DNA of 64,000 bases. Source: Polaribacter sp. (lineage in GTDB: Bacteria > Bacteroidota > Bacteroidia > Flavobacteriales > Flavobacteriaceae). The translations under genes were made by a program, and so were the position numbers. Positions 25,166 through 33,431 of the stretch are shown one piece after another. The DNA lies in the NCBI RefSeq assembly GCF_024639685.1, contig NZ_JAHEHX010000018.1, forward strand, positions 1-64,000. Reading direction: 5' to 3'. Positions within the stretch are counted from its first letter, which is position 1. Each line of letters starts with the position of its first letter. A model generated the notes under the pieces. It searched no databases. It saw only the letters and a program-made list of their open reading frames with translations, and was not told the DNA's origin.

Positions 25166-26755
25166 TTATTTCTTTTTGTTTAATTTGTTTTTAGCTTGTC
25201 TTAGCCCTCCTAGATAATCACATTCATATAGTTTTTGCATGGACTCAAAATGCACTGATTCTTTCTTATAGTTATAAGCGTTTTCTAAAGTAATAACTTT
25301 ATTATTATCCCCACAACTAATATCAACATCAGCCATTTGCATTTGCGAAGGATGTTCATAGCCACAAGCGTGAGTCATTTGTAAAGTTTCTTTTCTCAAA
25401 GTGTTAATATAGTTTCCAAATCGAATTGCCTTTATTGATGGGTCTAGCCCCCGTTGTAGTCGGGTGTTTTGGGTAGCAATTCCTGTAGGACAGTGCCCTG
25501 TGTGACATTCTTGAGCTTGAATACACCCAATGGATAACATTGCCTCTCGGGCAATATTAATAAAGTCTACACCCATAGCAAAAGCTTTTAAAACTTCAGA
25601 CGGAAAACCAAGCTTTCCAGATCCTCCAAAAACAATATCTTGACTTAAACCACGGTTCTTGAAAATATTATATACCTCTGAAAAACCAAATACCCAAGGC
25701 AATGCTACATGATCTGCAAAAGAAGGTGGAGCAGCACCTGTTCCTCCTTCACCACCGTCAATGGTTATAAAGTCTGGACCACGGTTTTCATTTTTCATAA
25801 TATTGGCAAGTTCTTCCCAATGTTTCAAATCTCCCACCGCAGATTTTATACCAACAGGAAGACCAGATTTTTCGGCTAAATCTTCAATGAAATTAACCAT
25901 TTCAGGCACATTACTAAATGCAGTGTGGTAGTTAGGAGATAATACATCAACACCCGGCTTCACACCTCTAATAGCAGCAATTTCTTTGGTGTTTTTTTTA
26001 GCAGGCAAAACACCTCCTTTTCCTGGTTTTGCTCCTTGAGATAACTTGATTTCAATAGCTTTTACTTTACCAGGGTATTTATCTAAAACAAGAGTCTTAA
26101 AAGTATCGAAGTCAAAATAACGATTTCCATCTCCACCATCTTTTCCACATCCAAAATATCCAGTTCCAATATGAAACACAACATCAGCACCTTTCATATG
26201 ATAAGGACTTAACCCCCCTTCTCCTGTGTTGTGATAACAACCAACCATTGCAGCACCTAAATTTAAAGCCGAATGTGCATTTTTTGATAAACTACCATAA
26301 CTCATAGCAGATATGTTGACTATTGAATATGGTCTAAAAGGAAATTTTCTTTTATGCTTAAGACCAATAACTTTGGCACATGGAATAAAGTAAGGATCAT
26401 TTTTTTCAGAATTAATATGGTTATTCTCTACTTTAAAAGGAAACATTTTTGGATTAACGAAGATATGTCCAGGATGATATAAATCTTTATCTGTACCAAA
26501 ACTCTCATAATTGTTTTCTTTTTTAGAAGATGAATCTATCCAGTTTCTTTGACTTCTATTAAAAGGGAGTTCCTCTCTATTACTAGCAATTAAATACTGC
26601 CTTATAGCAGGCCCTAAAGCAATTAACAAAAATCTAAAATTCCCAAGAATTGGGAAATTTCTTTTAATTGTATTTTCTTTTTGAAAAAAATCTTTGAATG
26701 CAAAAATCAAAACAAAAAAAGTTATAATAACTATAATAAGTAAGGTATTTGTCAT
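25166..26755 (-). CDS. FMN-binding glutamate synthase family protein
   Basis: 529 residues: an N-terminal membrane helix (MTNTLLIIVIITFFVLIFAF) followed by the FMN-binding TIM barrel of the GOGAT large subunit. Visible family blocks are 'INISAMSYGSLSKNAHSALN', 'GCYHNTGEGGLSPYH', 'IEIKLSQGAKPGKGG', 'TIDGGEGGTGAAPP' and the Fe-S cysteines 'CIQAQECHTGHCPTGIATQ'. The amidotransferase and C-terminal GXGXG domains of true glutamate synthase are absent, so it cannot itself use glutamine. Stand-alone members of this family are widespread in Bacteroidetes; their substrate is unsettled. It leads the run of three membrane-protein genes and is probably inner-membrane tethered with the barrel in the cytoplasm. 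Confidence 0.88.
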   Translation of the reverse strand: MTNTLLIIVIITFFVLIFAFKDFFQKENTIKRNFPILGNFRFLLIALGPAIRQYLIASNREELPFNRSQRNWIDSSSKKENNYESFGTDKDLYHPGHIFVNPKMFPFKVENNHINSEKNDPYFIPCAKVIGLKHKRKFPFRPYSIVNISAMSYGSLSKNAHSALNLGAAMVGCYHNTGEGGLSPYHMKGADVVFHIGTGYFGCGKDGGDGNRYFDFDTFKTLVLDKYPGKVKAIEIKLSQGAKPGKGGVLPAKKNTKEIAAIRGVKPGVDVLSPNYHTAFSNVPEMVNFIEDLAEKSGLPVGIKSAVGDLKHWEELANIMKNENRGPDFITIDGGEGGTGAAPPSFADHVALPWVFGFSEVYNIFKNRGLSQDIVFGGSGKLGFPSEVLKAFAMGVDFINIAREAMLSIGCIQAQECHTGHCPTGIATQNTRLQRGLDPSIKAIRFGNYINTLRKETLQMTHACGYEHPSQMQMADVDISCGDNNKVITLENAYNYKKESVHFESMQKLYECDYLGGLRQAKNKLNKKK

Positions 26756-26797
26756 ATTTTTATTTTTGTTGGAATATAATAAAAATATTTTAAAGGT

Positions 26798-27103
26798 ATG
26801 TTAGGAATTATTTTGAAATTTATTATCCGAGTATATTGGTTAATTGTACCAAACAGAATGAAAGGGGTTTGTTTGTTTAGCGAATCTTGCTCTAGGTATG
26901 TATTTAATATATTAGATAAAGAAGGTGCGAAAAAAGGTATTAATGCTTTTAAGTATCGATTTAGAAACTGTAGACACCCTTATCTAATAAGAAAAAATAA
27001 ACTTACAAAGAAATACGAATTACATTTATCAAATGGAGACATTGTTAGACAAAATGATATAAATTCTATATTATTAGAGCAAGAAGAATATAAACATTCT
27101 TAA
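26798..27103 (+). CDS. yidD: YidD-family membrane protein insertion efficiency factor
   Basis: 101 residues. The N-terminal amphipathic helix (GIILKFIIRVYWLIVP), the cysteine block 'GVCLFSESCSRYVFNILDKEGAKKGINAF' and 'RFRNCRHPY' follow the YidD pattern 'LI..YQ..isp....CRf.PtCS.Ya.eAi...G...G..l...Ri.rC.P'. YidD is a peripheral inner-membrane protein that helps YidC/Sec insert membrane proteins. It is not next to rnpA/yidC as in many bacteria, and its Pro-to-Ser change (SESCS rather than PTCS) marks it as a divergent copy, as is usual in Bacteroidetes. Confidence 0.75.
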   Translation: MLGIILKFIIRVYWLIVPNRMKGVCLFSESCSRYVFNILDKEGAKKGINAFKYRFRNCRHPYLIRKNKLTKKYELHLSNGDIVRQNDINSILLEQEEYKHS

Positions 27104-27121
27104 AATATATTTCACAATAAA

Positions 27122-27580
27122 ATGAACAAAATTATTTATATTGATTTAGATGGAGTAATTGCAGATTTTGAAAAAGGAAAAAAAAACCATCCATTAGGAG
27201 GTATAACACCTTATATTGGTAGACCTGATAAATTACCTGGTATTTATGAGCATTTAGAGCCTATTACTGATGCTATAGCATCAGTAAATAAACTTTTGAA
27301 AAAGGATAATTTTAACGTTTTTTTTCTTTCAACTGCACCTTGGGACAATCCAGACGCATGGACACATAAAAGACTATGGATTGCAAAACACTTCGATGAG
27401 AAACTAATTCGTAAAAGATTAATTTTGTGTCATCATAAACAACTCTTAATGGGAGATTATTTAATTGATGATAGACCTTTTAATGGCGCATCTGAATTTT
27501 TAGGAAAATGGATTCATTTTGGTAATAAAAAATTTCCAGATTGGAAAAATGTTTTAAACTACTTTGATAATTTATATTGA
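27122..27580 (+). CDS. 5'(3')-deoxyribonucleotidase-like HAD phosphatase
   Basis: 152 residues. 'IIYIDLDGVIADFE' is HAD motif I with the nucleophile Asp and the +2 Asp. 'VFFLSTAPWDNPDAWTHKRLWI' is motif II of the NT5C-type subgroup, and 'YLIDDRPFNGASEF' carries the motif IV acidic pair. Members dephosphorylate (deoxy)nucleoside monophosphates. It lies 18 bases after yidD in the same direction, a loose pairing with no evident functional link. Size is slightly short of the ~180-200 residues common in the family but all catalytic motifs are present. Confidence 0.85.
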   Translation: MNKIIYIDLDGVIADFEKGKKNHPLGGITPYIGRPDKLPGIYEHLEPITDAIASVNKLLKKDNFNVFFLSTAPWDNPDAWTHKRLWIAKHFDEKLIRKRLILCHHKQLLMGDYLIDDRPFNGASEFLGKWIHFGNKKFPDWKNVLNYFDNLY

Positions 27581-27606
27581 TCAATAGTAATAAATAAAGT
27601 TTAAGC

Positions 27607-27725
27607 AGAAGATATTATATTTCGAATAGAGAAACACCCAATAAAGACTTATATAATCAAAAAGGTGAAACCATTCATTAGTAATTCCTGGAGATAAAGA
27701 AGAAAAGTATAAGATTTATGTCTAA
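27607..27725 (+). pseudogene. Frameshifted gene-tail remnant R5
   Basis: Plus-strand codons read RRYYISNRETPNKDLYNQ, then KGETIH. The sense continues after a one-base frame change as LVIPGDKEEKYKIYV with a TAA stop. No start or body precedes it. Together with the short lipoprotein frame on the other strand this is all that can be seen in 27581-28041. Confidence 0.35.
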
Positions 27726-27919
27726 ATATATAATACAAAAATACTATATATAGTAAGATAATTTTTGTTTTTATAATTAAAAATGATTTCGTTAGACTCA
27801 GTTTGAGATTTTATTACAACAGATTCGTCATAAATACTTATTTCGTTACAGCTAATTGAAATCATTGCTAAAAAAATAAAAGTCAAAGTACTATTGTAAC
27901 GTTTTTTTATAATATTCAT
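27722..27919 (-). CDS. Possible short lipoprotein
   Basis: 65 residues with a lipoprotein-type signal (MNIIKKRYNSTLTFIFLAMISISCNE; the Cys follows a typical S-I-S lipobox) and only about 40 mature residues. Its stop overlaps the end of the R5 remnant, so it may be the front part of a longer lipoprotein gene cut by a rearrangement. No promoter or homologue recognised. Confidence 0.4.
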   Translation of the reverse strand: MNIIKKRYNSTLTFIFLAMISISCNEISIYDESVVIKSQTESNEIIFNYKNKNYLTIYSIFVLYI

Positions 27920-28041
27920 ATTTTTTTAATAAAAATCTTTAGGTGTTTTAGGATAATGTATATTGAATAGAAATAATATTTTATTGTTCGTCTTCATACC
28001 AAAGTCGACTATTTATGTGTAAATTTAGTAAATAATTTTTA

Positions 28042-28860
28042 TTATATTGTTTTGATATTTAAAATTATTCCTTCATTGGTTCTAATATTTAAAACATCTA
28101 AATTGTTGAAAACAAGATATTGTCCCTTAATTCCTGTTAACATCCCATTAAAGTTTTTTTTCTTTGACATGTTTAAACTTTTTACTTTTTTAATTCTACT
28201 TTGATTAATTGGATAATCAAAAATTAATGATTTAGCTAAGGCTTCATATTTGTCGATAAAATATGGAGTTAAAAGTTCATTTAGCTTTGAATTAGATTCA
28301 ATAATATTTTTACACAAATCATAGTAATTATGCATATTGATGTTCTTACTAGAGTTTCCCTGTAACATTTTTCTCCAATTAGTTTTGTCACTCATATGCT
28401 CTTGAATAGCAACTTGTGCTACACCCGCCAAATACCTGTTGGGTACTTTCAAAATTTGGATAACCTCATCTGCTCCTTGATCTATCCAACTTGTAGGTAC
28501 TTGTTGATTTCTGGTAACACCAACCTTTACATTGCTAGAATTAGCTAAATACACAATGTGAGGCTGCAATTGTATTTTTCTCCAAATCCTATCATTACTG
28601 TCTTCGATATTCAAATGTGCTTTACTTAGCTCTGGCCGAATAACCCAATCTGCCGTTTGGGGCAATTCAAAAAAACAAGATTTACAAACTCCTTGTCTAA
28701 AAATTGGTTTATAACCCTTACAATTCAAACATTGAAAACCTACAAACTTTACTGAAACCCTTCTATTCAGAAAAAAATTCATATTAAATCCATCTAGATA
28801 ATAACGAACAGGAGTACCAGGTTCAGAACTCATTTTTTTAATAACAATAGTTTTATTCAT
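28042..28860 (-). CDS. DUF2797 family protein
   Basis: 272 residues. A zinc-ribbon-like motif 'CLNCKGYKPIFRQGVCKSCF' near residue 44 and the block 'HIVYLANSSNVKVGVTRNQQVPTSWIDQGADEVIQI' with 'AGVAQVAIQEHMSDKTNWRKML' are typical of DUF2797. The middle part (VYLANSSN.KVGVTR, then ..W...GA) is GIY-YIG-like in layout, and the catalytic-type Arg and Glu positions are conserved by eye (VTR, QEH). The start overlaps the end of the 1024-residue sensor gene by eight bases, so it is co-translated with the HEPN/NACHT operon. DUF2797 is otherwise a housekeeping-type family in Bacteroidetes, and the join may be recent. Confidence 0.75.
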   Translation of the reverse strand: MNKTIVIKKMSSEPGTPVRYYLDGFNMNFFLNRRVSVKFVGFQCLNCKGYKPIFRQGVCKSCFFELPQTADWVIRPELSKAHLNIEDSNDRIWRKIQLQPHIVYLANSSNVKVGVTRNQQVPTSWIDQGADEVIQILKVPNRYLAGVAQVAIQEHMSDKTNWRKMLQGNSSKNINMHNYYDLCKNIIESNSKLNELLTPYFIDKYEALAKSLIFDYPINQSRIKKVKSLNMSKKKNFNGMLTGIKGQYLVFNNLDVLNIRTNEGIILNIKTI

Positions 28861-31800
28861 GATTTGAAAAAATATTTTTTGTGTAAATGTTATTAATTTT
28901 TAAATTTAAATTATCCAAATGACTAAAGTCAAATCCTTTTATGAGGTTGTTATAAAGAAGAATCTCATCAATTAATTCATCAGATAAATTAAGGTCAGAG
29001 TGAAAGTGGAAATATAAAAACTTTAGGTATTTATTGAAATCCAACTCATTTGAAATAATATTTTTTATAAGCCCTCTAACAAAATCGTTAACATATAATT
29101 TGTCAATTAAACTAACTAGTATGTGGGTTAGGTTATTTTCATAAATATTTAAACCCAAATAATAATATGCCTCATGTAAATCTTCCTCTCTTAGTTTTTT
29201 TAAATCTTTAATAAATTCAGAAGGACTAAAAAGATTATTATTGTAATAGCATTGCAGAATGATTATATTATAATTAAATAGCATTTTTGAATTATAAACT
29301 TGATATAATTCCTTTTTAAAACCTAGGTCACTAATCAATTCTGTTATTGTTTTTATTGACGGTACTGACGAGTAAAATTTAATAATGCTTGCATCTAAAT
29401 TTGATATACTTAAAAGCTGTTTTGAAAATTTAGAAATTGCTTTAAATTGATTAAGGTGAGGTAAAAAATATAATAAAACCAAATTATTTTGTTTTTCAAA
29501 AATAGATTTCAACTTAAACATAAGAGAATCAAAAATCGGGCTTAACTCATTTTTTATTATTAGAGTTTTTAAATCTCCTATTTTTTGTGAAAGTGTTAGT
29601 TTTTTGAAGTATAAACTTTTGATTTCTTCAATATATTGTAATAAATATTTTTTAGGTAATGTCTCTTTTAAATCTTTGATTTCATTTTTCAAAAACAAAT
29701 TAACATCTTCCTTATTTGGTATAATATTAATCTGTTGGAGTTTTGATGATTCAGCTTCTAAATTACGAGTATGGACTAATTTGTAACTACCATAATCATC
29801 TTCTGAAACACCACAATCATCATTCCATTTTTTTTCAATTATTTGTAGAACAGATTTAATTTTTTTCTCAACTTCATTTAGTTGAAAAACCAGTTCTTCA
29901 AATCTTGGAGCAAATACAGTATTTTCAAGCGTTAAAAAAAGTAAGTTAGAAGATACTTTTAAACCTAATCCAAAATCAACTGAACTATTAATGATTCTAT
30001 GAATTGTTAATCTTAATTCGTTTAATAATTGATCTTTTAAATTATCGTTAGAAAGATTTAGCTTTTCATCAATATCTTTAAGTTGCCAACTTAATATATT
30101 ATCCTTTAAATCAGTACTTGATAAGAAATCAAAAATTAATTTAGGGTATTCTTTCTCCTTTGATGTTTTAATTTTTTCGAGGAAACCACTTTGCAGTTTA
30201 ATTATTATATTTTGTTCCTCGGATAATTTATCATCTAAACCTTTAAGCTGAGATATTGACTTTGAATTTAAAATTATATGTTCTGCAAGGCGATAATTAA
30301 GTTTTTGTTTAATTTTATTTTCATTGAAATTTGAAATGGAGGAAAAGTTGTTAATTTCTATTGCTAGAAGTTTATTTAAACTCGGAGTGTCATTCTTTTT
30401 AATAAAGTATTCAAAGCAGTATTCTAAATAATACTCAAATGAATTTCTATCCAGACTTTTCAATAAATTCTTGATAGAATTTATTTTTTTAAACTTGAGA
30501 TATTTGTCAAATAAGATTTTTAATCTATCAATCAACTTAAAATAATTAATCTTATTAGTGTTATTTAAAACATCATTAATTATTCTTAATTGATCTTTTT
30601 TATTATAATCAAAAGACTGATTTATCAAAAGGGTGGTTAACTCACTTTGATGTGTTTTAGATGTTGTAGGTTTAATTGCATTGATCAATATATTTGTTTT
30701 TCCATTGGATGCTGAAAATTCAAATAGTTCAATAAGTTTGTCTTGGAAGTATATAGGGTCATCAATTGAGGAAAAATAAGGGGAATAATTTTTTGATTTA
30801 GAATTACTTTTTAAATTATCTTTTATAAATGAAATTACATCAGAATTACCTAAACAATCAAAAGCATTTTGAATGTTTTTTGAAAAGTAGTTTTTTTCGA
30901 CTGGTGTTTCGGCATTGAAACCTTTAGGTAAATGATCTAATATTACGGAACATTCAAACCCTTTTTCCTCAAGTGTAGAAAGTAATTTCAACCAAAATAC
31001 CTCTGATCCAACGTGAATCAAATCTTCAAAAAATAATTTATATTCATCTTTTCTTATACCGTTAAAAACTGTCTCTAAATGTCCTTGAGTAATCTTATTA
31101 GCCTTAATTAAGTTAACTAACTTTAAAAGGGTTATTAAGAAATATCTTTTAAAAAATATTTCATCTTTTCTAAGTCCTATACTTAAAAAATAATTAACAA
31201 AGTCATTTAATTTGTATTCGAAAGCACTTTTTAGCTTTTCAAAAATCAGGCTTTCAACCTTTAATTTTTGCTCTAAAAAAAGTAAAAAATCATCATCATA
31301 GTTTTTTTGCACTGATATTTTTAAACCATATTCAATAGACTGAATAAAATAATTTAAAGAGTTTAAGTAGGTAAAATTCATTTCAATGAATTTTGTATCT
31401 AAACAATATGATTTTAATTCTTGATAATATTTTGGATTAAAAAAGGTGAAATCGAAAAGATAGCTTGAATAATATTTTAGTGAAAACTCAACAAATTCAT
31501 TTATATAATTTGAAGAGTTTTTTAAAATTTGCTTGCATAAAGAAATAATAGATTCTGTATTAACTTGAATTAGAGAATCATTTGTCTTTGATAATAGAAA
31601 AACTTTAATACGTTCATGATACAACTGATACTTTCCGCTTTCTGGGCTATTGAACCAACTAGAATAAGTATCAACTAAATCTTTCATCTGCTCCTCTTTC
31701 AATTCCAAAACAGAAGCAGCTAGGTTGGTAGAAACCGGCCCTTTGAAAAGTGCCCACAGTGCTAGCTGATTTAGCACTTTTTTACGCTCATTAACAGGTG

Positions 31801-31927
31801 TTTTCTGAGTAAACTCTTGTTCGTACAAGCCAATGAAACCCTCAGGTAAAGCTGCTGGATTTTCAGCATTTACCAAGCCTTTGTTTAGGCTATCATTTAC
31901 ATATCTTAAGTAAGTTGGCTCTATCAT
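28853..31927 (-). CDS. Large helical-repeat protein carrying the detached winged helix of a NACHT/STAND ATPase
   Basis: 1024 residues, soluble. The first ~110 residues (PEGFIGLYEQEFTQ, NQLALWALFKGPVSTNLAASVL, YQLYHERIKVFLLS) match the winged-helix segment that follows the NTPase core in NACHT/NB-ARC proteins, ending in the typical 'yq.yHe....fL'. The rest is entirely alpha-helical, like the superstructure sensors of STAND proteins, without recognisable TPR or ankyrin consensus. The ATPase core is the C-terminus of the upstream gene, whose stop lies four bases before this start, so one STAND protein seems split in two. The first ~110 codons are clearly richer in G+C than the remainder, suggesting a swapped sensor. 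Confidence 0.65.
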   Translation of the reverse strand: MIEPTYLRYVNDSLNKGLVNAENPAALPEGFIGLYEQEFTQKTPVNERKKVLNQLALWALFKGPVSTNLAASVLELKEEQMKDLVDTYSSWFNSPESGKYQLYHERIKVFLLSKTNDSLIQVNTESIISLCKQILKNSSNYINEFVEFSLKYYSSYLFDFTFFNPKYYQELKSYCLDTKFIEMNFTYLNSLNYFIQSIEYGLKISVQKNYDDDFLLFLEQKLKVESLIFEKLKSAFEYKLNDFVNYFLSIGLRKDEIFFKRYFLITLLKLVNLIKANKITQGHLETVFNGIRKDEYKLFFEDLIHVGSEVFWLKLLSTLEEKGFECSVILDHLPKGFNAETPVEKNYFSKNIQNAFDCLGNSDVISFIKDNLKSNSKSKNYSPYFSSIDDPIYFQDKLIELFEFSASNGKTNILINAIKPTTSKTHQSELTTLLINQSFDYNKKDQLRIINDVLNNTNKINYFKLIDRLKILFDKYLKFKKINSIKNLLKSLDRNSFEYYLEYCFEYFIKKNDTPSLNKLLAIEINNFSSISNFNENKIKQKLNYRLAEHIILNSKSISQLKGLDDKLSEEQNIIIKLQSGFLEKIKTSKEKEYPKLIFDFLSSTDLKDNILSWQLKDIDEKLNLSNDNLKDQLLNELRLTIHRIINSSVDFGLGLKVSSNLLFLTLENTVFAPRFEELVFQLNEVEKKIKSVLQIIEKKWNDDCGVSEDDYGSYKLVHTRNLEAESSKLQQINIIPNKEDVNLFLKNEIKDLKETLPKKYLLQYIEEIKSLYFKKLTLSQKIGDLKTLIIKNELSPIFDSLMFKLKSIFEKQNNLVLLYFLPHLNQFKAISKFSKQLLSISNLDASIIKFYSSVPSIKTITELISDLGFKKELYQVYNSKMLFNYNIIILQCYYNNNLFSPSEFIKDLKKLREEDLHEAYYYLGLNIYENNLTHILVSLIDKLYVNDFVRGLIKNIISNELDFNKYLKFLYFHFHSDLNLSDELIDEILLYNNLIKGFDFSHLDNLNLKINNIYTKNIFSNHE

Positions 31928-31931
31928 AAGT

Positions 31932-33431
31932 TTATTGAATGGCTCCCCTAATAATTACTTGACTCAGAAATTCTTTTGAAGGGTTAAATTTTTCAAGTGC
32001 CTTTTTTACTGATTCTTTAGTAAGGCCACATAGAGGTTGAAGAATATTAATAGATTTGTTTTTGTTGCTTTCAGGGAATCGATAAAATCCTTCTCTGTAT
32101 GTAAAGATCCACTTAATATTGGATTTACTTTCCCAGCTATTTGTAACTTCACCATTTTCATCGTAATTATAAAACCAATCCGAAATATTCAGTTGTGGAT
32201 ACGTTACGGCTGCCTCGTCTAGCCCATCCAGCATGATAGCCAAATTTCCTGTAGTATTTTTTCTTGAAGGTGTAAAGCACTCGTCTAATAAACGGTGAAA
32301 GAGCATGATTAAATCAGTATACTTACTTGGTAAACGATTTAACTTTCTTAATATATCTTCATCTTCTGTTTTCCAAAGCTGTTGTTTTTTGCCTTGTATA
32401 ATAAAGTGATACAGTGTGGCATGCAAGCTGTTCTGAATACCACTCCCACAAAAATGATGTAATACAGGTATGTTGATTTCTATTCCAGAAAGCTCTTGAA
32501 TGATATTGGCAATCAATGCCCCCTTACCCATACCTGCAGTAGAAAAAATAGGCAGTATATTTTGATCATTTTCTTTAGTTGCCCATTCTAAAATTGCTTT
32601 ATTTTCTTTATCTCTTCCAACAAAACATTCACTATAATAAGCAATTCGATTATTGTGATCAAATACCTGTCCAGCCCCACCTTTTAGAGCTTTTCGCATG
32701 GGTTCAAAAACTGGCTCATAATGTGTTATGCCATCTTGTTTTTCCAAATCCCCATAGTAGATACTGATTAATTCTGCAGTAGCTTTGTTGTTATACAAAC
32801 CTTGAAAAATATAGGGTAACCCGTCTTTATTACCCTTTTGTAAGAAAGGATGAAGAGGTATTTTATTCTCTTTTTCGACAAAGAAAAATTGATCTTTTTG
32901 TTCTTTGATTTCGGTTCCATTAAAAAGCTGACTAGTCTTGTTCACTATTTCATGTAGTATAACAATACCATCCGTAATTTTCTTAACGTCTTGATCTCTT
33001 AGAGAAATATAACCGTGAACGTATTTATTTCTAAAGGTGATGAATCGTTCCATGAGCGACTGTTGTCCTTTGGGCGGAGTAATACATGCTCTCCATGGGC
33101 TATCTTCAGGACATGTAATGGACCAAATGACTTTCCAGCTAGTATCACTAGGTAAATTTTCTCTTAAGTTATTTACGATTTGCTTCATAAGCAGTGCATC
33201 ATCTTCTGGTGTACCTTCTTCTAATTTTTTAGAAAGCTGAATCACTGCACCCAATCTTAGGATAAGCGTAGAAGCTCCTAAACCAGCCATAAATAAATTA
33301 TTGACTGCCGCTTTTTGTGTGGTCATGAGCTCAATCAATTGCTCATTGTTGATTTCCGCTAATTTCAGATAACCGTATTGCTCGTTGAATCTGCTTACGT
33401 AGTTGAATAATGGTTTAGGTAATTGACTCAT
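31932..33431 (-). CDS. HEPN-like domain fused to NACHT-like ATPase core
   Basis: 499 residues. The helical N-terminus holds 'FRNKYVHGY' (R134, H139), the RNxxxH motif of HEPN ribonuclease-type domains. The second half is a P-loop ATPase: Walker A 'FSTAGMGKGALI' near 297-307, Walker B 'NLAIMLDGLDEAA' near 396-408, and a sensor Arg in 'WIFTYREGFYRF', which together are typical of NACHT-type STAND proteins. The protein stops right after the ATPase (LSQVIIRGAIQ); the expected winged helix begins the next gene. Its start overlaps the stop of the upstream HEPN-like gene (ATGA), so the two are coupled. HEPN-NACHT proteins commonly cleave RNA upon sensing phage; that role is inferred here. Confidence 0.7.
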   Translation of the reverse strand: MSQLPKPLFNYVSRFNEQYGYLKLAEINNEQLIELMTTQKAAVNNLFMAGLGASTLILRLGAVIQLSKKLEEGTPEDDALLMKQIVNNLRENLPSDTSWKVIWSITCPEDSPWRACITPPKGQQSLMERFITFRNKYVHGYISLRDQDVKKITDGIVILHEIVNKTSQLFNGTEIKEQKDQFFFVEKENKIPLHPFLQKGNKDGLPYIFQGLYNNKATAELISIYYGDLEKQDGITHYEPVFEPMRKALKGGAGQVFDHNNRIAYYSECFVGRDKENKAILEWATKENDQNILPIFSTAGMGKGALIANIIQELSGIEINIPVLHHFCGSGIQNSLHATLYHFIIQGKKQQLWKTEDEDILRKLNRLPSKYTDLIMLFHRLLDECFTPSRKNTTGNLAIMLDGLDEAAVTYPQLNISDWFYNYDENGEVTNSWESKSNIKWIFTYREGFYRFPESNKNKSINILQPLCGLTKESVKKALEKFNPSKEFLSQVIIRGAIQ

